The notes: generated from the letters alone by a model not told the origin. Shown: positions 1-8,108, numbered from the stretch's first letter. The stretch is DNA of 64,000 bases from Treponema succinifaciens DSM 2489 (GCF_000195275.1 NC_015386.1:101573-165572); one strand, 5' to 3'. Numbers and translations: made by a program.

Positions 1-159
1 CTTGCCAAGACAGACCCGCTGTTCGCAAGGAACCAGTTCTGGGACGTGGGGCATGCAGAGGGAAGCGGGGAAGAGAGCGACAGGGAAAAAATTAAGCGAG
101 ACACAAGACGCGTTGAAAGACTGATAGATTCCCAGCTTAAAGATAATGGGGGAATTTAA
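1..159 (+). CDS. 3' end of an unknown gene (partial)
   Basis: The first 52 codons of the window are open in frame 1 and end at TAA 157-159. The stop lies two bases before the ATG of the DUF4157 gene, so the two are probably one transcript. The visible residues are strongly charged (many Arg, Lys, Asp, Glu) with no hydrophobic segment, and look like a helical C-terminus. I do not recognise the family. Its position suggests it belongs to the same effector or toxin locus. Confidence 0.6.
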   Translation, partial: LAKTDPLFARNQFWDVGHAEGSGEESDREKIKRDTRRVERLIDSQLKDNGGI

Positions 160-161
160 TA

Positions 162-914
162 ATGGCGGATTTTAATACGGACAGACAAGTTACATTCCAA
201 GAGCTTGTAGACAGCGGACAATATGAGGCAGGATTGATAGATGAAATAGTCAGGAATGCTGTAGAATTAGCGGAAAAACTGCAATGCAATCCATTGACGA
301 AAAAAAATACTGCCACTCCGAAGAAAGAAGCCGAGTTTGCCGAGTATCAGAACGAGGAACCATTCGCAATCAGAAGCTGGAGATATGACCGCGAGCATCA
401 GCTTGACCGCGTAATCGTCAACGGGTTCAACAAAAAAAATGACACAGACCTCGAAAGCGTAAAAATAATTTACGGGCCGGGTGCAAACGAATATACAAGG
501 AGCCGTCATGCATTGGCTCTTGTAGTCGCAGACAGAATCTATTTCAGGAACGGAGCGTACAAGCCCGAGACGGAAGAAGGAAGGAAACTCCTTGCACATG
601 AACTCACTCATATTGCCCAGAACAGAAAGAAACAGGAACTGCGCAACACGACAAGAAAAGAACTTGAGGAAGAGGCCGAGCAGAACGAGGAACAGGCAGT
701 TTATAATCCAGACCCGAATGTGACGATAAAATATCGCGGGAAATATGTGACCATGAGGGAAAGCCAGCTGAAAAAATTCGCAAATAGGATAGCCAAATCT
801 ATTCTGGAAGAAGTAGAGGGAATGGAAAAATCCATGACGGACGAAGAGTATTTGAAGTACCTCATTGACTTTACGGAAAAGGTGAACAGCGGGGAAGAGA
901 AATGGCTCAACTAA
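162..914 (+). CDS. DUF4157 (eCIS core domain) metalloprotease-like protein
   Basis: This 250-residue protein carries a DUF4157-type domain at about residues 95-155. A 'YGPGANEYTRSRHALALVV' stretch is followed by 'GRKLLAHELTHIAQ', with the zinc-binding HExxH at residues 146-150. DUF4157 domains are common in effectors or spike-associated proteins of extracellular contractile injection systems and in other secreted toxins, where they are thought to act as or derive from zinc peptidases. The rest is charged and helical with no signal peptide. The start ATG follows the previous stop by two bases, with a GGGGGAA stretch upstream. Its last 13 bases overlap the next gene, which implies coupled translation with the toxin. 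No injection-system structural genes are visible in the window, so delivery by such a particle is only inference. Confidence 0.75.
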   Translation: MADFNTDRQVTFQELVDSGQYEAGLIDEIVRNAVELAEKLQCNPLTKKNTATPKKEAEFAEYQNEEPFAIRSWRYDREHQLDRVIVNGFNKKNDTDLESVKIIYGPGANEYTRSRHALALVVADRIYFRNGAYKPETEEGRKLLAHELTHIAQNRKKQELRNTTRKELEEEAEQNEEQAVYNPDPNVTIKYRGKYVTMRESQLKKFANRIAKSILEEVEGMEKSMTDEEYLKYLIDFTEKVNSGEEKWLN

Positions 915-2464
915 GACGAAAAGAAGCAGAACGGCTCATAAAGAAAATACTCACCGAATACGCGAGGAAAATAAGGAGCGCGAAAAAAAGGGAATATGCG
1001 GAGGACATCCAACAGCAGCTCTTTAATCCTAAGATAGATGCTTTCTATAAACTCGCCAAGTCCGAGGACATGGACTTCTACATATTCAACAGGCTGAACG
1101 ACGAGGGAATAAGACAGCTCCTTGTAGGATGCAGGAGACTTGCAAAGTGCTACGAGCTTGATTCCTACGGCAAGATAAAGGACTTCACTTATGAGCCGGA
1201 AACATCGAAGTGCCGCATAGCGTCTGACTCTGACGGAAAATACTCTGCGGGCGGCTCATACACATTTACAGTTGAAGGAAAGGCAGAACTTGGGAATAAA
1301 TGGTACGAGCCGCATTCGATCGCATGGCATTTCTACAGGGAGAATCCCGGCACGGGGAAATACGAGGAAACCGCCTCTAAAATGGACGAAGCCCGCGCGC
1401 TCGCCGACTTTGACACATGGGACAGGAGCTTTCTGGTCTCCGAGAAAGGCAGGTACAAGGTAACGGCTACAATATTCAATCAGGCAATTACCACAGGAAT
1501 ACGGCCTGATATTGTGGAAGTATGCGAGCTGTATTTTGAGGCGGAAGAAAGAAATATTGCAGCCCTCAGTTGCTCCGATAAAATCAGAATAGCTATGGAA
1601 TACTCTAATGTAATCGATGAGATAAGAGAGGAAATCGGAGACATAAATATTCTTGTTACTCAAATGGTTATTGTGTCAAGTTTTCTAATCGGATTAGCTC
1701 TAACAGGCTACGGAGCTGTTGCGGAAGCTCTAGGATTTGTATTACTTGCTGCAGGGGCTGCAATGTCAGGAACACAGCTGCTTGCGGGTGTAATTGAGCT
1801 TGTAAAGTTCTTCACAACGGTAGACGACGCAAAGACAGAAGATGATTTGAAAGTCTGCGGAAAGATTTTCGGAGATGCCGTAGCAAAAATCGGCGTAGAT
1901 GGACTGTTTTTCTTTCTGTCGATGTTCGGACTAAAGAAAGCATCTGCAAGACTGACGACAAGGACTGTAATTGACAACGGACTTAACTCAAAGAAATGGG
2001 CTGGGAAGCAGATTGAGGAGAAAGAATTAAATCTTGAAGTAAAAAATAATTATTCTTGGAAAGTTGGGTATGAAGCAGACAAAAACTATTTAGGAAATGG
2101 AAAAATTGGAGATTTTTCAAATTTACAAGGAAAATCTATAGAGGAAGTCCTAACAAGGATTCCCAAAAACGCTACCCGCCGTGAGCTTATTCCAGAAGCA
2201 GGGAAAGTTACAGAAGGCTTTGAATACAAATGGATTACTAATGGCAAAACATACCGTGCACGAATCCATGGTATTGATGGGTCTGCACCGAAAGGTAGTA
2301 ATGCCTCTAAAGGCTGGGTTTTAAGAATTCAAGAGGGAAAAAAATATCTCGACCCAATAACATTAGAATATCAACGCCCAGGTATTACAAATATTGACAG
2401 TCCATATTATAATGAAGAACTTGCTAATAGAACCCACATACCTATAAAAACTCCTAGGAACTAG
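902..2464 (+). CDS. polymorphic toxin, probable type 30 (Ntox30) C-terminal domain
   Basis: The protein has 520 residues. The N-terminal 245 are charged and of unknown fold. Residues about 249-300 are two or three closely packed hydrophobic segments rich in Gly and Ala, which could cross a membrane. The C-terminal part (about 395-510) resembles the polymorphic toxin type 30 family: 'FEYKWITNGKTYRARIHG' is followed by 'GSAPKGSNASKGWVLRIQ' and a KKYLD motif. Members of that family are predicted nucleases at the tips of secreted toxins. The base composition drops sharply in AT direction after about position 2030, where the toxin domain starts; this is typical of exchangeable toxin tips. The start codon overlaps the DUF4157 gene, and a candidate immunity gene follows 6 bases after the stop. 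The family assignment is from memory of conserved motifs. Confidence 0.6.
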   Translation: MAQLRRKEAERLIKKILTEYARKIRSAKKREYAEDIQQQLFNPKIDAFYKLAKSEDMDFYIFNRLNDEGIRQLLVGCRRLAKCYELDSYGKIKDFTYEPETSKCRIASDSDGKYSAGGSYTFTVEGKAELGNKWYEPHSIAWHFYRENPGTGKYEETASKMDEARALADFDTWDRSFLVSEKGRYKVTATIFNQAITTGIRPDIVEVCELYFEAEERNIAALSCSDKIRIAMEYSNVIDEIREEIGDINILVTQMVIVSSFLIGLALTGYGAVAEALGFVLLAAGAAMSGTQLLAGVIELVKFFTTVDDAKTEDDLKVCGKIFGDAVAKIGVDGLFFFLSMFGLKKASARLTTRTVIDNGLNSKKWAGKQIEEKELNLEVKNNYSWKVGYEADKNYLGNGKIGDFSNLQGKSIEEVLTRIPKNATRRELIPEAGKVTEGFEYKWITNGKTYRARIHGIDGSAPKGSNASKGWVLRIQEGKKYLDPITLEYQRPGITNIDSPYYNEELANRTHIPIKTPRN

Positions 2465-2470
2465 AAGAAA

Positions 2471-2851
2471 ATGAATGACAAATGTAACAAATATGAATAT
2501 TTAAGTGATAAACTTGAATATGGAAATATATCAACAGAAGAAGCTGTTTCTATATGTAATGATATTATAGAAGAAAGCAATTCGGAAAATGATTTCACTG
2601 TACTTGAATCAATGTTTCATGCAATCTTTACAGCCGTAACAAACAGAAATATAGGAAATAGAATAAATACAGATATTATTGCAAAAAATCTTGAAAAATA
2701 TAATGAAGAAATTCTTGATTATATAATTACGATTCTAGCTTATTCTGGAAATGAACAATATCAGAACACAATAAAACAGATAGGTTCCAAATATAAAAAC
2801 TTGGATATTGAAGATGCTTTAATGGAGTTATCTGCTAGAATGGAAAAGTAA
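2471..2851 (+). CDS. candidate immunity protein for the upstream toxin
   Basis: This 126-residue acidic, all-helical small protein begins 6 bases after the toxin stop codon. Such position, size and acidity are the usual marks of an immunity protein in a polymorphic toxin locus. The helix pattern (repeated short amphipathic helices such as 'EILDYIITILAYSGNEQY') resembles HEAT-like immunity families, possibly Imm30, but I cannot confirm this by eye. There is no signal peptide or membrane segment, so it should act in the cytoplasm, where it would bind the toxin domain. Its 3' end overlaps the orphan toxin tail in another frame. Confidence 0.55.
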   Translation: MNDKCNKYEYLSDKLEYGNISTEEAVSICNDIIEESNSENDFTVLESMFHAIFTAVTNRNIGNRINTDIIAKNLEKYNEEILDYIITILAYSGNEQYQNTIKQIGSKYKNLDIEDALMELSARMEK

Positions 2852-2949
2852 ATTGGCGAATAATTAAAGGTGTGTTGGATAATGGGCTAAAATTTAGAGG
2901 CTTCCTAGATGATAAGGGAGAAATAACTAATTTTTTCCCATTAAAATAG
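2839..2949 (+). pseudogene. orphan toxin C-terminal tail fragment
   Basis: After a TAG at 2836-2838 a frame stays open to TAG 2947-2949 and encodes 36 residues containing 'NWRIIKGVLDNGLKFRGFLD' followed by a 'GEITNFFP' ending. It has no start codon of its own and overlaps the end of the immunity gene. Headless toxin tips stored behind an active toxin and immunity pair are known in Rhs, CDI and other polymorphic toxin loci, and this looks like a remnant of one. It is too short for a family call. Confidence 0.4.
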
Positions 2950-2971
2950 ATAATTGAAGCGAGGTAGTTTT

Positions 2972-3469
2972 ATGAATGATATTGAAATAAAAATTCTCTT
3001 TTTTATAAACGTCAAGTAACGCTTACAAAAAAAGTATGGTGAAGATTTATTCAAACAATCTGATTCAAAACTTTCCAAAAGTAAAATTAATAGATTTGTT
3101 TCAATATCCAAATCTAACTGTTTTACTTTATGTAAGAACTTGAATATCTATGTAACAGAAAGATTTGATTTGGCAGTATTAAGAAAACAAACAACCGATG
3201 CTGACAAAAAATTAGGTTCTTTAAAACGGCTAGAATTATTATTAAGTCAAAAAGATAGCAATGCACATAATATAATATCTCCACTTTTTATTATATATGA
3301 TATGAGAATAATTGACTCGCATGATGTTAATGAAGATAATTCAGTTTTCGATAAATTAGGTATAAAACTAACTGGAAATGAAGAGAATTATGTTGTAATA
3401 GGAGCAACTATAATTTTCTTACTCGCAAGATGTTTACATGAATTAGCACAAATACTAGATAAAGATTAA
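2972..3469 (+). pseudogene. unknown gene with an in-frame TAA at codon 16
   Basis: An ATG at 2972 follows a good ribosome binding site (GAGGTAG) and starts a frame that runs to TAA 3467-3469, except for one TAA at 3017-3019. The frame before the stop (MNDIEIKILFFINVK) joins naturally to what follows (RLQKKYGEDLFKQSD), so a CAA-to-TAA change of a single gene of about 165 residues is the simplest reading. A shorter product could begin at the TTG at 3140 (109 residues). The 3' half has a hydrophobic patch ('YVVIGATIIFLLARCLHEL') that may be a membrane helix. The family is not recognised. It is the first gene of a tightly spaced AT-rich set continuing to 4038 and beyond. Confidence 0.45.
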
Positions 3470-3489
3470 TTAATATAAGGTAAATCAAA

Positions 3490-4038
3490 ATGGAAGAAGA
3501 AAAAAAAATCATATTAAATCTTTTATTAGATAAACTTTTCGATGAATATAAGGCAGAAAATGCAAGAAAAGATACTCTTGAATCCAAGGCATTAGGTTTT
3601 TATACAATTATTGGAATTATTCTTGCAGATGTAATTGCCCTGCAAATTGCATTCAAAAAAATTAAAATAGAAATATTAAATAATATTAATATTTTTATTT
3701 TAATTTTATTAGGAATTATTTACACCATATTTATCATTAACAATTTTATTTTATATAAACCAAAGAAAAGACAAAATTTCAGTTTATCTGGTGAAAATTG
3801 GAATATATACTTAAAGATTGGAGAAGAAAGCACTTCAAATACGAATCCAAATAATAAGTTAGATGAGTTTATAAAAAGTTTTAAAGATAATATAACTGGG
3901 ATAATAAATGATAATAAACAAAAAAATGATATCTTAGTAAAAAAAATAAAAGCTCAAAGTTTACTTTGTTTTTTATCAGGAATATTATTATTAATAAATA
4001 TCATAATATTTATAATTGCATTTTTGTATGGAGATTGA
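3490..4038 (+). CDS. small multi-pass membrane protein, unknown
   Basis: This 182-residue protein has three hydrophobic segments: about 38-56 ('YTIIGIILADVIALQIAF'), 66-88 (very Ile-rich) and 157-179 at the C-terminus. A soluble loop of about 65 residues lies before the last segment, and a charged helix (1-35) precedes the first. The arrangement is reminiscent of SLATT-type predicted effector membrane proteins, but I see no decisive motif. It sits 20 bases after the previous gene and 3 bases before the start of a small ORF interrupted by the IS. The neighbourhood suggests a small accessory or defence module rather than a transfer function. Confidence 0.5.
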   Translation: MEEEKKIILNLLLDKLFDEYKAENARKDTLESKALGFYTIIGIILADVIALQIAFKKIKIEILNNINIFILILLGIIYTIFIINNFILYKPKKRQNFSLSGENWNIYLKIGEESTSNTNPNNKLDEFIKSFKDNITGIINDNKQKNDILVKKIKAQSLLCFLSGILLLINIIIFIIAFLYGD

Positions 4039-4117
4039 ATAATGGCAGAAAAAGATTTATTAAAAAGAATTAAGCTAAGCCCTTTGTCCAGACATTTTGT
4101 CTGAAAAATAACGAATT

Positions 4118-4999
4118 TTATGCAGCCATCTTGTTGATGATTGCCGAAGGAAAACTTCCTTCCCTGTATACTTCGTCAGGAGTCTTGTAATCCAAGCCCT
4201 GATGAATTCTTTCATTGTTGAAGAACCTCACGAATTCTCCAAGCAGTTTTCGGAGTTCTTCTTCGGATCTGTAATCCCGGAGAAAAATCCATTCATATTT
4301 CAAAGTACGCCAGGTTCGCTCTACAAAGATGTTGTCCTTGCATCTTCCGATTCCGTCCATGCTGATTTCAACATTGTAGGATTTCAGAAGCCCGATGAAC
4401 TCTCCGCTGGTATACTGGGAACCGCAGTCCGTGTTGAATACTGCCGGAACCCCGTATTTCTCAAAGGCTTCCCTCACGCATTCCAGGCAGAAATCTGTCC
4501 TCATGCTGTCCGAGAGCCGCCAGCTCAGAATCTTCCGGCTGTACAAATCAATCACGGCCGTAAAATACATCATGCCCCATGGAGTCTTGATGTAAGTGAT
4601 GTCTGTCGCCATTACCTGGTTCGGGAACGCGATGAACTTGTTCCGCAAGAGGTACGGGAACTTTCCGTATGGCGCTTTTCCGCTTCTTGTGGTCTTGAAG
4701 ACAGGCTTCTGGCCTTTGATTCCAAGTTCCTTGTACAGGTTGCGGATAAACTTTTCTCCAGCCCAGTCGTACCCGAGTCTTTTCAGATGCTTTGACATCT
4801 TTTTGTAACCATAGGTACTGTGAGTTGACCACTCATTGATTACAATTTTTGCACGATTGAGCCTTGTTTTGTTTTCCCCAGCCTTCTTTTTCTGTCGTTC
4901 TGCTTCAAATCTGCGGCGCTCATAGTAAGTTGCCCGTGGAAGTTTCAGTATCCGGCACTGTTCAAGTACAGACAGCCCGACTCCATTTTTGTCATGCAT
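4118..4999 (-). CDS. IS3-family transposase OrfB (DDE integrase domain), copy 1
   Basis: This 293-residue protein has the IS3/retroviral integrase-like catalytic core: 'ATDITYIKTPWGMMYFTAVI' carries the first Asp, 'FNTDCGSQYTSGEF' the second, and 'GRCKDNIFVERTWRTLK' the Glu. The N-terminal HTH_21-like segment is 'STHSTYGYKKMSKHL'. OrfB has no independent ribosome binding site of note. It is probably made as an OrfAB fusion by -1 slippage on the A9 tract near the end of orfA (T9 at 5042-5050 on the plus strand). Confidence 0.9.
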   Translation of the reverse strand: MHDKNGVGLSVLEQCRILKLPRATYYERRRFEAERQKKKAGENKTRLNRAKIVINEWSTHSTYGYKKMSKHLKRLGYDWAGEKFIRNLYKELGIKGQKPVFKTTRSGKAPYGKFPYLLRNKFIAFPNQVMATDITYIKTPWGMMYFTAVIDLYSRKILSWRLSDSMRTDFCLECVREAFEKYGVPAVFNTDCGSQYTSGEFIGLLKSYNVEISMDGIGRCKDNIFVERTWRTLKYEWIFLRDYRSEEELRKLLGEFVRFFNNERIHQGLDYKTPDEVYREGSFPSAIINKMAA

Positions 5000-5025
5000 A
5001 TCTTTTTGAACAAGCTGCCATGATG

Positions 5026-5316
5026 CTAGTCCAGATGAAGCTTTTTTTTTAGCAAGTCAACCTCGAGCTGTTTCTTTCCTAATGAGGCGAGCATTTCATC
5101 CTGCTTTGCCCGTAGCCTTTCATTCTCTTCACGGAGGGCTTTCTGTTCGTCTGTCTCAAGTTTTCCTTCCAGAAACTGCTCCATCCATTCAGACAGTGTG
5201 CTTGGTGCAATGCTGTACTTTGCAGCGACCTCCGCCTCTTTAGCTCTCTTTTTAAGAGCCTCTTTTGCGACTTCGAGTTTGAACTTGTCTGAAAAATCCT
5301 TTCTTTTTCTTCCCAT
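5026..5316 (-). CDS. IS3-family transposase OrfA, copy 1
   Basis: This 96-residue helix-turn-helix protein ('SDKFKLEVAKEALKK', 'AAKYSIAPSTLSEWM') is followed by a leucine-zipper-like coiled coil. It is the usual DNA-binding partner of IS3 elements. It ends with the slippery run CTA AAA AAA AAG, after which the -1 frame stays open into orfB, as expected for programmed frameshifting in IS3 elements. It is identical to the OrfA of copy 2. Confidence 0.9.
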   Translation of the reverse strand: MGRKRKDFSDKFKLEVAKEALKKRAKEAEVAAKYSIAPSTLSEWMEQFLEGKLETDEQKALREENERLRAKQDEMLASLGKKQLEVDLLKKKLHLD

Positions 5317-5635
5317 GAATTTGTCCTACCTTGACCTTAGCACAAATTCGTTGTTTTTTCTCCTCCGTGTCTAAATCTGAGGCTTATTATAAAATACGAA
5401 TGTTGTAAAGGTTAATGTAAAAAAAACATATAAAAGAACTCATAAGCCAGTTACGACATATACGGAAGCTAATGTTAAAAATAACTTTAAGATTTGCAAA
5501 AAAGATCGTACAAAATAACTTATAGTTATTAATATGCTGAAAGTAAATTTGATAATGAATAAAAATACCAAATAATAAATGTAAATAACTTTTTATATTT
5601 TATTATATATAAATTAAAAAAGAGGTTGTTATAAA

Positions 5636-6115
5636 ATGAGTGATATTTCTTTAAGAAAACAGTTTGATTATTCTTCTAGTCTATATAGATTTTTATGCCA
5701 ATATCCTGAAAATGATTTATTTTATACTTCTCATAATCCAATTCTAGAACATCCTGCAGACGCTTTAAGAAAAGCATTGAAAAATACATACAAAGTTTTA
5801 AAACAATTATCTGAAGTTGATAAGGAATCTTATGATGATTGTAAAGAATGTATAAGAGAAGTATTTAATCAAGTTGATTCTTTTTATGATATTTGTTTTG
5901 AAATATTAAAATGTTTTTTTGATCCATCTAATAAAAAAAATATAAAAAATAATAAAGACTGGTTAAAGGAAAATAAAATAAATTGTGTAAACATATTTAC
6001 AAGTAATGTTGATACACATAGTAAATTTGTATCAGAAATAAATAACTTAACTAAACATAATACATGGAACTTTGAATCTTTTACATTTTTATATAATAAA
6101 CAAATTGCTATATAA
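5636..6115 (+). pseudogene. unknown 314-residue gene, 5' part, interrupted by IS copy 2
   Basis: A good ribosome binding site (AGAGGTTG) precedes ATG 5636. The frame encodes 158 native residues and then runs into the IS at 6111. Removing the IS and one copy of the target duplication CTA joins codons ...KQIA to IPSFYFGTVLHDK..., giving a continuous 314-residue protein with the fragment at 7432-7904. The product is soluble, AT-rich in codon use, and rich in aromatic, Lys and Asn residues. I do not recognise the family. It lies just after the small membrane protein and the 50-codon ORF and may belong to the same module. Confidence 0.6.
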
Positions 6116-6185
6116 TAAGCCTCAGATTTAGACACGGAGGAGAAAAAACAACGAATTTGTGCTAAGGTCAAGGTAGGACAAATTC

Positions 6186-6476
6186 ATGGGAAGAAAAAGA
6201 AAGGATTTTTCAGACAAGTTCAAACTCGAAGTCGCAAAAGAGGCTCTTAAAAAGAGAGCTAAAGAGGCGGAGGTCGCTGCAAAGTACAGCATTGCACCAA
6301 GCACACTGTCTGAATGGATGGAGCAGTTTCTGGAAGGAAAACTTGAGACAGACGAACAGAAAGCCCTCCGTGAAGAGAATGAAAGGCTACGGGCAAAGCA
6401 GGATGAAATGCTCGCCTCATTAGGAAAGAAACAGCTCGAGGTTGACTTGCTAAAAAAAAAGCTTCATCTGGACTAG
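6186..6476 (+). CDS. IS3-family transposase OrfA, copy 2
   Basis: This 96-residue HTH and coiled-coil protein is identical to the OrfA of copy 1. The A9 run at 6452-6460 near its end is the likely -1 frameshift site. Reading -1 there passes through 'KKASSGLASWQLVQKDMHDK' directly into orfB without a stop. Confidence 0.9.
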   Translation: MGRKRKDFSDKFKLEVAKEALKKRAKEAEVAAKYSIAPSTLSEWMEQFLEGKLETDEQKALREENERLRAKQDEMLASLGKKQLEVDLLKKKLHLD

Positions 6477-6502
6477 CATCATGGCAGCTTGTTCAAAAAG
6501 AT

Positions 6503-7384
6503 ATGCATGACAAAAATGGAGTCGGGCTGTCTGTACTTGAACAGTGCCGGATACTGAAACTTCCACGGGCAACTTACTATGAGCGCCGCAGATTTGAAGC
6601 AGAACGACAGAAAAAGAAGGCTGGGGAAAACAAAACAAGGTTCAATCGTGCAAAAATTGTAATCAATGAGTGGTCAACTCACAGTACCTATGGTTACAAA
6701 AAGATGTCAAAGCATCTGAAAAGACTCGGGTACGACTGGGCTGGAGAAAAGTTTATCCGCAACCTGTACAAGGAACTTGGAATCAAAGGCCAGAAGCCTG
6801 TCTTCAAGACCACAAGAAGCGGAAAAGCGCCATACGGAAAGTTCCCGTACCTCTTGCGGAACAAGTTCATCGCGTTCCCGAACCAGGTAATGGCGACAGA
6901 CATCACTTACATCAAGACTCCATGGGGCATGATGTATTTTACGGCCGTGATTGATTTGTACAGCCGGAAGATTCTGAGCTGGCGGCTCTCGGACAGCATG
7001 AGGACAGATTTCTGCCTGGAATGCGTGAGGGAAGCCTTTGAGAAATACGGGGTTCCGGCAGTATTCAACACGGACTGCGGTTCCCAGTATACCAGCGGAG
7101 AGTTCATCGGGCTTCTGAAATCCTACAATGTTGAAATCAGCATGGACGGAATCGGAAGATGCAAGGACAACATCTTTGTAGAGCGAACCTGGCGTACTTT
7201 GAAATATGAATGGATTTTTCTCCGGGATTACAGATCCGAAGAAGAACTCCGAAAACTGCTTGGAGAATTCGTGAGGTTCTTCAACAATGAAAGAATTCAT
7301 CAGGGCTTGGATTACAAGACTCCTGACGAAGTATACAGGGAAGGAAGTTTTCCTTCGGCAATCATCAACAAGATGGCTGCATAA
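6503..7384 (+). CDS. IS3-family transposase OrfB, copy 2
   Basis: This 293-residue DDE integrase-type transposase has the same catalytic motifs as copy 1 (Asp in 'ATDITYI', Asp in 'NTDCGSQYTS', Glu in 'DNIFVERTW'). It appears intact. Residue 47 is Phe here and Leu in copy 1. It is probably expressed as an OrfAB fusion. Confidence 0.9.
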   Translation: MHDKNGVGLSVLEQCRILKLPRATYYERRRFEAERQKKKAGENKTRFNRAKIVINEWSTHSTYGYKKMSKHLKRLGYDWAGEKFIRNLYKELGIKGQKPVFKTTRSGKAPYGKFPYLLRNKFIAFPNQVMATDITYIKTPWGMMYFTAVIDLYSRKILSWRLSDSMRTDFCLECVREAFEKYGVPAVFNTDCGSQYTSGEFIGLLKSYNVEISMDGIGRCKDNIFVERTWRTLKYEWIFLRDYRSEEELRKLLGEFVRFFNNERIHQGLDYKTPDEVYREGSFPSAIINKMAA

Positions 7385-7431
7385 AATTCGTTATTTTTCA
7401 GACAAAATGTCTGGACAAAGGGCTTAGCTTA

Positions 7432-7904
7432 CTATTCCAAGTTTTTATTTTGGTACTGTTCTTCATGATAAATCAATTGGTCCAAATCAAGATATTCATA
7501 AAAAATGGCATGGATTTCAAACTGGTTTTTCATATGATTTTATCATTAGGAAATTAATTGCTCACATATTTTTATATCAAGAAAAGTTGTTTAAATGTTT
7601 GCAAACAACTTTTCCACATATAAAACTGACAGCTGAGAAAGTAAATGAGCAACATTTAAATAAGGATTTATTTGAATTGGCATTTAATACAACAATCAAT
7701 TTTTTGCCTAATGAATATGAATTACCATCAGGTATATTTATTAAACAAAATAATAATTATTTAATTCAATATCCAAAAAATCAGAGAAATAAACAACCGA
7801 AATTAATATCTTGGGAAATAAACTATAATATAGAAACTAACCCTCGTACAAATAAAATATCTGGTGTCTTACCATATTTTCAAAATATAAAACCAAAACA
7901 ATAA
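7432..7904 (+). pseudogene. unknown 314-residue gene, 3' part, downstream of IS copy 2
   Basis: This is the continuation of the gene starting at 5636. From the IS junction the frame reads IPSFYFGTVLHDKSIGPNQD and stays open to TAA 7902-7904. A TTG at 7587 could start a 105-residue remnant, but there is no convincing ribosome binding site. The C-terminal half contains no obvious motif, membrane segment or signal. It is inferred to be non-functional while the IS is present. Confidence 0.55.
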
Positions 7905-8077
7905 TCTCAACTTGCTAAATTATTATAAAATATGACAAACGTTCTCCATAGAGTTACTTTATTTAAAATTTATCATGAGAACTACATATAAAAAAGTTAT
8001 CATTCAAATAATCCATCTGCAGCAGGCATAGCACTTTCGTAAGCGTCAATTTTCCGCCCTATCAGACTATTAGAACC

Positions 8078-8108
8078 GTAAGCGTCAAAATTGACGCTTA
8101 CTTTTTTT
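8078..8108 (+). terminator. hairpin with T-tract
   Basis: GTAAGCGTCAA is followed by AA and then TTGACGCTTAC, an 11-bp perfect stem, and seven T residues follow directly. This is a textbook Rho-independent terminator on the plus strand. The stem half CGTAAGCGTCAA also occurs as a direct repeat 40 bp upstream (8037-8048), so it may instead be part of a repeat element. Confidence 0.6.

Larger units (their letters stand above)
4071..5391 (-). mobile_element. IS3-family insertion sequence, copy 1
   Basis: This 1321-bp element carries orfA and orfB on the minus strand. In transposase orientation it begins TATAATAAGCCTC and ends GGGCTTAGCTTA, so the termini share an imperfect inverted repeat around TAAGCC, and AACGAATTT is repeated further inside. 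It is the same length and nearly identical in sequence to the copy at 6111-7431. The only coding difference I see is Leu versus Phe at residue 47 of OrfB. No clean target duplication is visible (AAT on the left, AAA on the right). It interrupts the small ORF beginning at 4042. Confidence 0.85.
4042..5518 (+). pseudogene. small ORF split by IS copy 1
   Basis: ATG 4042 starts MAEKDLLKRI and the frame enters the IS at 4071. Beyond the IS (5395-5518) an open frame encodes a basic stretch containing 'KKTYKRTHKPVTTYTEANVK' and ends at TAA 5516-5518. Joining 4042-4070 to 5395-5518 restores an uninterrupted ORF of 50 codons, which assumes removal of three bases as target duplication. The flanking triplets are AAT and AAA, so the duplication is imperfect or has mutated. 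It lies 3 bases after the membrane-protein gene. The function is unknown. Confidence 0.4.
6111..7431 (+). mobile_element. IS3-family insertion sequence, copy 2
   Basis: This 1321-bp element has the same ends as copy 1 but lies in the opposite orientation. It is flanked by the direct repeat CTA at 6108-6110 and 7432-7434 (CTAT if one terminal base is assigned to the target). Excising it with one CTA restores the host reading frame across the junction, which confirms the boundaries. The near-identity of the two copies indicates recent transposition. Confidence 0.9.

Noticed and set aside
4071..7431. Composite transposon formed by the two inverted IS3 copies
   Set aside because: Each copy has its own target and interrupts a different gene. 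Copy 2 has its own CTA repeat, and the outer flanks (AAT on the left, CTA on the right) do not match, so there is no sign that the whole block moved as one.
8037..8101. attC-like integron recombination site
   Set aside because: The hairpin has no unpaired bulges or spacer typical of attC, and no integrase or cassette array is visible.
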